A DNA stretch of 64,000 nt from contig ML014129.1 in NCBI GenBank assembly GCA_003615045.1, positions 118,181 to 182,180 of the forward strand. Reading direction: 5' to 3'. The position numbers and the translations under genes were made by a program. Positions 57,101 through 64,000 of the stretch are shown here, one piece after another; position 1 is the first letter of the stretch; each line of letters starts with the position of its first letter. The notes below the pieces were generated by a model. It was not told the origin of the DNA. It saw nothing but the letters and a program-made list of their open reading frames with translations, and did no database searches. This DNA comes from Caulochytrium protostelioides (Eukaryota > Chytridiomycota > Caulochytriomycetes > Caulochytriales > Caulochytriaceae).

Positions 57101-57435
57101 CGGCACCCACCGCCCGGCCGCGGCCTGTGGGCTGCCTTGTTCCGGTTCATTCACCCCGCCGTGTGCTGCCGGCACCGTCCGCCAGGCCACTATCACCACC
57201 CCGCCTGCCACCGCCGTGGCCGGGGCGCGGAGGCCGCGGCCAGTGCGCTGACTGCGGATGCGACGTTGCGGGACGCCGGCGCTGGCGGTACCACGACGAC
57301 CAGCCCGACTTGCAGCTGCGATAGCGGTGGTGCGAAGGGCACCAACGGCACCAACAGTATCAACGGCAACGCGAGCAGCGGCGTTCTTATAGCGCTGCGG
57401 CCCCACGGCGTCGCCCGCGCCGCCGACGTCGCGAC
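54156..57435. other. Long gene-poor region between the kinase and the zinc-cluster gene
   Basis: 3.28 kb separating two divergent start codons, visibly less GC-rich from about 54.4 to 56.4 kb. It contains the 52-base hairpin at 55065-55116 and a GGTTAGCC/GGCTAACC inverted pair at 56099-56136. 57040-57435 is GC-rich and is likely the leader of the zinc-cluster gene. No coding exon, tRNA or snRNA is convincing. Confidence 0.5.
55065..55116. repeat. Near-perfect inverted repeat, 23-bp stem with 4-base loop
   Basis: The left arm 55065-55089 and right arm 55094-55116 are complementary over 23 base pairs, interrupted only by a two-base AC bulge in the left arm. The loop is ACCC. The stem includes GTCGTAGGAC and CCGGGATGCCAGC. 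It is isolated, more than 900 bases from the nearest start codon. Confidence 0.9.
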
Positions 57436-60400
57436 ATGGTGGCCCAACCGCTGGCGCCGCGCAAGGCCTGCGAAGCCTGCCGTTCCAAGAAGCTCCGGTG
57501 CAGCGGCGATCCCGACGGCTGTGCCCGGTGCCTCGCCCGCGGCTACGCGTGCGTGTACCTCGTCACGGCCGTAATCGGGCGGCCGCGCAAGCGCCCACGC
57601 CGCCGGGCAGACGGCAGCTTTGACGAGGACGGCCGTGGCGGCGGCGGCGGCAGCCGCTATGGCCCGTCTCACGGGACGTCGCCGTCTTCGGCGTCGGCGT
57701 CGACACGCAGCACCCTGACATCGACTCCTTCGGGATCCATGCACTCGGCGTCGCCCGAGCCGCTCGCCGGGACCGGAGCTCATGCGGATGCGGATGCGGA
57801 GGCGGGCGCCACGTGCCCGTCCCGCGCGTCAGAGACGGTCGAGTCCTTGAACACCTGCGGCTGTCCACCCGTCGCGGCGGCGCCCGCCGTCGTGGCGGCG
57901 ACCGCGGCCAGCGCCCCCGCGGCGATCCCGACGGTGCCAGAGCCTTCGCCGTCGCATCCTCACCTGCGCCACCAGCGCGCGGCGTCATCCTGCAGTCTCG
58001 CCTCGAACGGCCAAGCTCGTGCCGCTTCCGGAACGCTGTCCTCGCTCGCGGTCTGCACCGGCATCGCCGAGGCCGCGTGGCTGTGCTGTTTCCCACCCGC
58101 GCCGGCGCCGGGCGTTATTCCAGGGCCCATGAGTCTACCGTCTACGCCCGACGCATATGCGCACACGCATGCGCATATGTCGTCGTCGCTGCTGCCACAC
58201 ACGGGCTCGACCAACGTCGCGCACGTCACCACTGGCGTTGTCGCAGCAGGCGACCCCTGCGCCGCCGCGAACGGGATGCACGCAGGCATGGCGTATGACT
58301 CCTGCACGGATTTCCATAGCCATAATCATCACTATGCGCCGCATCACCACCACCACCGCCATGCCGTCTCGCACGCCCATGCGCTCACATACCATGGCCA
58401 CGGGCACTACCACCACGCCGCCGTGCCGTCCCACCACGACAGCCACGGACATGTCTATACCCATGCGCACCACGCGCATTCGCATGCCCACGGCGGCCAC
58501 GCGTACCACCACCATCCCCACCACCGGGCCTCTTATGATGCCGCGACCGCCACAGCGACCCCAACAGCGACAGGGACAGCGACGAACGGGATGCTTACGG
58601 GTCCTGGCATGACCGCCCGTCCGCCGGCGCCGCCAGCGCTCCCGCTGCCAGCATCCGGGTCGTCCGCCTCGTGTCCGGCGTCCACGCCCATCTCCTGCTG
58701 CCGTCCCGCCACAGAGCTGGATTCATATCTGACGCATGCGGCCCCAGCGTCCACGGGCGCTTCCCAGCCCTCGCCATCAACCCATGGGCCGCGGTCGGCC
58801 CCGTCACCGGCTTCCTATGGGCCGTCCAGCGCACTTGACGATGTCGCCTCAGCCGCGACCGAGCCTTTGTCCCATGCGTTTTACGCGCGGACGGCCATAC
58901 CGGCTTCGTCCGCAACGGACCCGAGTCCGCGGCCCGCCGCGCCGAAGGAAACTCTGCCGCACGGCGGCACAGCGTCCACCCGCCACGCCTTCTTCCCGTC
59001 ATCCCACAGCGCCATGGGCATGCCGACGTCCGCGGCGGCCGGCGCTGGCGGCGGCGGCGGCGCAGCGGATTCCGCGGCCGAGATGGCATCGAACCTGCTG
59101 AGCATGCCGTTCGAAGTCCCCGCGCCCGTGCCGTCGGCGCCGCTCAGCACCGACGTCAACCTTGAAGGCCTGCTCGACCACTACCAGAAACTCTGGTTCA
59201 CGGACGCCGACGGCATGACGCTGGATATGCTTCAAAACGCCGAGCGGATGGCGTTCGTCATGAACCCCATCAAGCCGCACAAGCTGCAGGCCGCGCTCGA
59301 CCCGCAGAGCACGGGAGCTGCCGCGGGCGCTGCGGGCCCGACGCCTCTGGGCGATCTAGATGCGCTGGCCGCGACGCAAGCGCTGATCGACCAGCTGTGC
59401 GCCAATGGCGCGCCCTCGTCGCAGCTCGTGCTGCCCGACGGCGCGTCCTCGACGCCCGCCGCGGCGATGCCGAGCACGGCGATGCCGGTCACGGGTGACA
59501 TGACCCCGCAGCGGCGTTCGACGACTAGCACGGCCACCACGGTCAAGAAATCGTGCTGCTGCGCGTCAAAATCTCAGTCTGCGGCAGAGACGGGTGGAAA
59601 GACGGTCGCGGCAGCGCCATCCAGCCCGTCGCTGCAGGCGTCGCTATCGACAGCATCGCTGGGCGCGGACGCGAGAGCCGGAGCGCCGGCCTCTGAATCG
59701 TATCGTGCTCAGCTGGCCACGCCGGCCGCGGCGTCGTTTGGTTCGTCGCCCGCGCCATTGTCGGCGGTGCCGCTCTCCTACCCGAGCCCGGCTGGGTACG
59801 GCGGGCTTCCCAGCCACACCCATCCGCACGGCCAACATCACGACCCGTCCCATGCCTCCGACCAGACACCGGCAGCGCTGAGCCACCCGCTGGGCCTCCC
59901 CCAGGATCTGCCAACGGCGCCGTCCACGCTGTCCTCGGCCATGAGCCCTGGTTCCGTCATGTCTGTGACCTCGACCCTGCCGCCGCACGGCGCCCTCACC
60001 GGCTACGACACCGCAGCCGCTTCCGCACCCTCGGCGGCGTCGACTCCGGCCCTCAATACCATCTGTGTGCCCAGTTTGGACGGCTGCCCGTGCGTGTCCA
60101 CGAGCACCTCGCTCATGGTGTCGCTGCGCCACATGATCCGCGGCCACGGCGCCCGCCAAGCCTCGGCGACGAGCGGCGGCCACGGCGGCCACGGCGGCCA
60201 CGGCGGCCACGGCAGCAGCGGCGACTTGATCCGTCACGGGTCGTCGCCATCGTCCTCCGACGCGCTGTATGGCGTCGGCGCGGCCGCCGCGTCGTCGCCC
60301 GTCATCGGCGATTTCACGGAACGCTTCGCGCTCGCCCTGAACGTGGCGCAGTCGGCCACGGCGCAGTGCGCCTGCAGCGCCAACTGCCCGAACTGCCAGT

Positions 60401-60736
60401 CGGACCCGTCGACGCCGCTCACGCTCGCAACGCTGCTCGGCCTCGCGCTGCAGGTCTACATGCAGGCGATCGATCTCCTCCGCACGACGGTGCGCGGCGT
60501 CGGCGCCGTGGGTGGTCCGGGCGGTCGCGGCTACGGCGTTGGCGGCGGCGGGGTGCGCGCCGCCCATGCGCACGTGCGCATCGGCAACTACGTGCCGTCG
60601 CCCGCGAATTCGTACAAGATGGCGCTGTTTGCGACGAAACTGGAGATCGCGGATTTGGGGCGCGCGCTGCACCGTTTGGAAGACGCGCTGCAGCCGATGC
60701 GCGCGCCGGCGGGCGTCCTGCTGGCGCAACCACCGC

Positions 60737-60777
<41 letters not shown>

Positions 60778-61032
60778 TCGCCGACCGCGATGTCGCACGA
60801 CACGTCTGCCTCGCCAGCGATGGCCGCGGCCGCCACCACGGCATCGGCGACCCCATCGGCATCGGCATCGGCATCCGCGGCCCTGGCCGCGCCGAGTCTT
60901 GGCCAGACGCCGTCGGGTCTGTTTGAGGCGGAGCTGTTCCAGCACCAGCGGCAGATCGTCGGCATCATGCTGGCCAAGCTCCGCAATCAGCTCACGCAGA
61001 TGTGCCGCCAGCTCGAAGAATACCTCGCTTAA
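57436..61032 (+). CDS. Zn(2)-Cys(6) transcription factor with histidine-rich tract
   Basis: 1198 residues. A fungal binuclear zinc cluster sits at the N terminus: C12, C15, C22, C29, C32, C39 (CEACRSKKLRCSG, CARCLARGYAC), spaced 2-6-6-2-6. A basic linker RPRKRPRRR follows near 49-57. Residues about 292-365 are rich in histidine (HHYAPHHHHHRHAVSHAHAL and similar), unusual for this class. Cys clusters SCCRP (about 417) and KKSCCCASK (about 702) and a GHGG repeat (about 915-926, from a 9-bp repeat at 60179-60211) follow. The C-terminal 230 residues look folded (FALALNVAQSATAQCACSAN, LATLLGLALQVYMQAIDLL, HQRQIVGIMLAKLRNQLTQM) and resemble the C-terminal region of AflR-like regulators in general layout only. 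A polyalanine run sits near 1103-1114. Nuclear DNA binding is expected; targets are unknown. Confidence 0.85.
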
Positions 61033-61473
61033 GCCGGGTCGCGCCCCATGATAGAGGGCATGATGTCAGCTGGATGCGGCGTCGGGGCTGCTGCGCCCCA
61101 TCCCCGGGCAAACAAAGGACCCCTGACCTGGCGTCGGCCGCGGGGAGCCATGACGATCATTGGGAAGGAGCGCAGGGCGCAGCGGCGTTGACGTGACGCA
61201 CAGATGTCGCGTGGTCGGGTCGCTCCCACGTTGCCGTCACCAGCTGGAGATCATACCTCACGGAGAGTCCGATCGCCTTCATCGAGGCTCGCCGCTCTCT
61301 ATCCGTGGAAGATGCGTCAGTATGGGAGTCCGAAGCGCTGGGCCCTGGAGATCCAGCGTCCACGATGCTGTCCGTCCGGCGCGCCTCCCCACGCTTCTAC
61401 CGTTCGTACCACATCCACCACCACCCCCGATCTTTTCTTTCCACAGTTTCAATCAAATCGACTCGAAGCCACC
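61033..61473. other. Intergenic upstream of the MAPEG gene
   Basis: 441 bases between plus-strand genes. The last 80 bases are pyrimidine-rich and free of ATG, a typical leader. No further feature is seen. Confidence 0.45.
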
Positions 61474-61959
61474 ATGTTCTTCAGCGCGATCGTGCCGTCC
61501 GACAAGGACTACTCGCTGTACATGATCCCGGCGCTGTGGTTCTCGTGGATCGCGCCGCAGGCGGCGCGCGTGTTCCTCACGTCCCGGTTCACCAAGTACC
61601 ACTCGATCGCGCAACCGCGCGTCGAGAACGACCCGACGCTGCTGCGCGCGAAGCTGACGCAGCGCCAGTTCGACCTGCTCATCCGCCTGAGGAGCGCCCA
61701 CGAGAACTCGCTCGAGTTCCTGGCGCTCGCGGTGCCCGTGCTGCTCATGCAGCACCTGCCGAGGGCCGGCACGACGGTCCGCGGCCGCAACGACTTCGCC
61801 CTGACCGTCTCGGCGCTGCGCGCCGTCTATGTACTCATCTACGCGCTGCAGTTCAAGCGCAAGCTCGCCATCGTCCGCTCGGCCACGTGGTTCACCAGCA
61901 TCTACGTGCTCGTCCGCGCCGCCCTCCACGTGGCCGGCCAGGTCGCCAAGCACTCGTAA
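61474..61959 (+). CDS. MAPEG-family membrane protein
   Basis: 161 residues from an ATG with a GCCACC context. MAPEG proteins are small four-helix membrane proteins, including microsomal glutathione transferases and leukotriene C4 synthase. Helix 1 is near 14-36 (LYMIPALWFSWIAPQAARVF). The family signature RLRSAHENSLEFLALAVPVL lies near 72-91, equivalent to the conserved R..AHxNxxE motif that contacts glutathione. Two more hydrophobic stretches follow (DFALTVSALRAVYVLIYAL, WFTSIYVLVRAALHVAGQV). Glutathione transferase or peroxidase activity is plausible but not shown. It converges with the scramblase gene, 186 bases apart. Confidence 0.82.
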   Translation: MFFSAIVPSDKDYSLYMIPALWFSWIAPQAARVFLTSRFTKYHSIAQPRVENDPTLLRAKLTQRQFDLLIRLRSAHENSLEFLALAVPVLLMQHLPRAGTTVRGRNDFALTVSALRAVYVLIYALQFKRKLAIVRSATWFTSIYVLVRAALHVAGQVAKHS

Positions 61960-62145
61960 GCACGCGTCAGCACTGGTCCACCCGACCCTGTTTTTCGGTG
62001 ATGTAAAACAAATGGCATGAACTCCCCTTCGAACCTGGAACGCAGGGACCGCGTCGGTGAGAAACGCGCGATGGGAGCGGACCGGCTGCGGCCGTGGGCA
62101 GTGTCAGTCGCTGTCCGCATCGTCGCCCCACGCCCGCGCCGCGAT

Positions 62146-63603
62146 CTAGTCGTCAAAGAAGTCGGACCACGAGAAGCCGTCGTCGCCCGCGTTGCCGGCG
62201 ACGTCGTCGTCGGAGAGGAACGGCGACTCGCCCCATTCGTTGACGGGCGCGCCGCCGCCGCCGCCGCCGCCGGCACCGCCATCGAACCCCCCGCCGTCGC
62301 CGCCGCCGTCGGCCGTCGGCCCGGGCGCCGGCACCGGCGCCGGCGCCGAGCCGTCCTCGACCGCGCCGTCGTCGCTGCCGCCGCCACCGAAGCCGAAGGG
62401 CATAAAGATCGGGAAGGGCATGATCCCGCCGCCGCCGCCGATGCCCGAGGAGTGGCGGGAGAAGTAGTCGATGTCGGCGGTGACGGCGGTGGCGAGGACG
62501 AGGGCGCGCTCGTCGAAGGAGAGCGGGCGGCCGGCGTGCGGCGCGTCGAGGACGGCGGGCGGGAGCGGCTGGCCGGCGCCGTAGGCCGTCGCGTGCGGCG
62601 CGGCTCCGGGCAGCAGCGGCGTCCCCGGCAGCGTCTGCAGCGCGTCGACGGACTCGCTCATGCGGACGACATAGACGCCCGTGTCCGAGAAGAGCTCGCG
62701 CGCGAGCCCGACGAAGTTGCGGTTGACCTGCGCGAGGATGGCGTTCTGCTCGTCGCGGAGCACGAAGTCCCAGGCCCAGAAGCCGCCGTCGATGCGGGCG
62801 ATCTGGTGCTTCTTGAGGAACACGTCGTAGCGGCGGCGCCAGAGATGCCAGTCGGTCTGGACCTCGCCGATCACGGCGTCGTCCTCGGGGCGCATCACGA
62901 TCAGCCGCGAGTTGAGCAGCCACTTGACGGGCCGCAGCATCTTCAGGATGGGCCGGCCCTGGGTGTCCATGACGTCGATGCGGTAGGCGCGGCGCGTGCT
63001 CAGCAGCTGCCGCGCGATGGCGGAGGTCAGCTTGACATCCTGCTCCGCCATGTAGCCGACGACCGTGCCGTCCGCGCGCTGGATCTGGTACTGGTTGGCC
63101 TGCTCGTACCCGATGAAGACGTTCAGCAGCTCGAGCTGCCGGCTCACGATCAGCGTCGGGTGGTCCAGCACGGCGGCCGCGGCATGGTCGCGCGTGATCA
63201 CGGCGTCCGGCGCGTCGGCCGCCACGACGGAGGACACCGATTCGAGCAGCGCGGGTGGCGACGGCCGCGGCGTCGCGGCGTTGCTGGCGTTGCTGGCGTT
63301 GCTGGCGGCGTCGGCGGCGCTGGCGGCGTCGGCGTTGCTGGCGACGGCGCCGGCCTCACGGGCATCCAAGCGGCGGCTGCGGCGGCGACGGAGCGTGACT
63401 CCCTCACGCGACAGATGGCGCGTCCGTGCCGCCGACGTCTGCAGCGAGCGGCCTGGCAGGCCGGCGGCGGGGGTCCAAGGCCCTCGGAGTGATGCGGTCG
63501 GCCGCGTGCCGGCGGCCAGCGGGCCGCCGTGGTGCGCGAGGAAGCGCGTCGCCGACGCGACGGCCGGCCGTGGCACGAGCAAGCGAGAAGGAGCGCCGAG
63601 CAT
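62146..63603 (-). CDS. AIM25: Phospholipid scramblase family protein, mitochondrial type (Aim25-like)
   Basis: 485 residues from the ATG at 63603. Residues 1-80 are Arg/Ala/Ser-rich without acidic residues (RSLQTSAARTRHLSREG), a likely mitochondrial presequence. A short repeat encodes SNASNASNA near 100. The scramblase beta-barrel domain begins near 148: HPTLIVSRQLELLNVFIGYE, then QANQYQI, RQLLSTRRAYRIDVMD, GEVQTDWHLWRRRYDVF, GGFWAWDFVLRDEQNAI. These match the LURP/scramblase core of fungal Aim25 and human PLSCR3. The tail (about 400-485) is Gly-rich and ends in the acidic SWSDFFDD. In family members, calcium-linked lipid mixing of the inner membrane has been proposed; here function is inferred. 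Confidence 0.86.
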   Translation of the reverse strand: MLGAPSRLLVPRPAVASATRFLAHHGGPLAAGTRPTASLRGPWTPAAGLPGRSLQTSAARTRHLSREGVTLRRRRSRRLDAREAGAVASNADAASAADAASNASNASNAATPRPSPPALLESVSSVVAADAPDAVITRDHAAAAVLDHPTLIVSRQLELLNVFIGYEQANQYQIQRADGTVVGYMAEQDVKLTSAIARQLLSTRRAYRIDVMDTQGRPILKMLRPVKWLLNSRLIVMRPEDDAVIGEVQTDWHLWRRRYDVFLKKHQIARIDGGFWAWDFVLRDEQNAILAQVNRNFVGLARELFSDTGVYVVRMSESVDALQTLPGTPLLPGAAPHATAYGAGQPLPPAVLDAPHAGRPLSFDERALVLATAVTADIDYFSRHSSGIGGGGGIMPFPIFMPFGFGGGGSDDGAVEDGSAPAPVPAPGPTADGGGDGGGFDGGAGGGGGGGAPVNEWGESPFLSDDDVAGNAGDDGFSWSDFFDD

Positions 63604-63935
63604 GGCGAGAGCGGTCTGCGGTCGCCGTCCAGCGAGGGTGCGAGCGTCGACCGGCGGCCACGTGTCCGGATACCCTGGCCCCAGCTTCTTCCGGCGCGCC
63701 GCCTCCGGTGCGCGGGCATCCTGGCGAGCGAGCGAGCGCGCGACGGCGGCGTGCTGCTGGCCAACCGCGTCGGGCGACGCGCGGACGACGCGCGGTGGTC
63801 GTCTTCATCCCACGCAGGCACGTGCCACGTGCGCGACGTCTCGCCGGGCCGGCCGTCGCGCCGGGCTCGCGCGGCGGATCGACGGCCTTCCCGCGGCGGC
63901 CTTCCGCGGAGGGGTCCGTGCCGCCCGCCAGCCTC

Positions 63936-63993
<58 letters not shown>

Positions 63994-64000
63994 CGCGGGC
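63604..64000. other. Window end: upstream region of the scramblase gene
   Basis: Very GC-rich sequence of 397 bases, the promoter side of the scramblase gene. It ends in a CCG triplet run that reaches the window edge. A plus-strand gene beginning with a proline-rich segment could start here, but no ATG supports it. Confidence 0.4.
63936..63997 (+). repeat. CCG triplet run at the window end
   Basis: About 20 CCG units with one CAC-type interruption near 63967. It would encode polyproline, polyalanine or polyarginine if translated; no frame can be fixed here. Confidence 0.85.

Noticed and set aside
57436-61032. Naming the zinc-cluster factor AflR
   Set aside because: Only the cluster spacing and a general C-terminal layout are shared; the linker, length and histidine tract differ, so the class name alone is used.
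62024-62050. TTCGAAC word suggesting a tRNA T loop
   Set aside because: The flanking bases do not pair as a T stem on either strand and no other tRNA arm is present.

Overview
The window looks like nuclear DNA of an early-diverging, probably zoosporic fungus. It is GC-rich (about two thirds by eye), codons mostly end in C or G, and genes are compact and nearly intron-free. Fungal character comes from a Zn(2)-Cys(6) cluster transcription factor, a Svf1 protein, a Met22-type bisphosphate nucleotidase, a Scp160-like multi-KH protein and an eIF4B with repeated PFGxAKPV boxes. A chytrid or blastocladiomycete with very high GC (Caulochytrium is one candidate) would fit; this placement is inference. 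No bacterial, organellar, viral or transposon genes, tRNAs, rRNAs or CRISPR arrays were recognised.

Layout. 1-1229 (+): 3' part of SVF1, cut by the window edge exactly at a splice donor. 1496-5864 (-): SEC24, two exons. 7417-10953 (+): LRR/IQ/coiled-coil protein. 11397-11801 (+): two-exon CMC2-like gene. 12643-14535 (+): SH3/polyproline protein. 15015-16100 (+): 3'(2'),5'-bisphosphate nucleotidase. 17498-18991 (+): NOL1/NOP2/Sun RNA methyltransferase. 19149-21206 (-): acidic low-complexity protein. 22138-23133 (-): CDK1. 27439-29367 (+): eIF4B. 29717-32515 (-): double WD40 propeller protein. 33315-37469 (-): telomerase reverse transcriptase with all catalytic aspartates. 38199-39689 (+): FIST-domain protein. 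40137-41156 (+): zinc-ribbon protein resembling RNase MRP/P subunits. 41712-42998 (+): PCID2/Thp1-type PCI protein. 43192-43521 (+): orphan coding-like segment. 44579-49666 (+): vigilin/Scp160. 50688-52016 (+): SPT2. 52164-54155 (-): protein kinase with a signal peptide. 57436-61032 (+): Zn2Cys6 factor with a long histidine-rich tract. 61474-61959 (+): MAPEG protein. 62146-63603 (-): mitochondrial-type scramblase.

Most genes are housekeeping: COPII transport, respiratory-chain assembly, sulfur/PAP metabolism, translation, mRNA export, chromatin, cell cycle and telomere maintenance. They do not form one pathway, as expected for a eukaryotic chromosome. Only three introns were supported (in SVF1, SEC24 and CMC2), each with GT..AG ends; the reading frame is continuous across the SEC24 and CMC2 junctions.

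Two long gene-poor, less GC-rich stretches (23.1-27.4 kb and 54.2-57.4 kb) carry the most striking non-coding structure: facing CCG/CGG triplet runs and a 52-base hairpin. A perfect 30-bp palindrome lies at 44116-44145. I did not find a clear new multi-gene system. The best leads are the secreted kinase with an intact catalytic core, the histidine-rich zinc-cluster factor, the uncharacterised C-terminal domain of the SH3 protein and the hairpin/palindrome elements.
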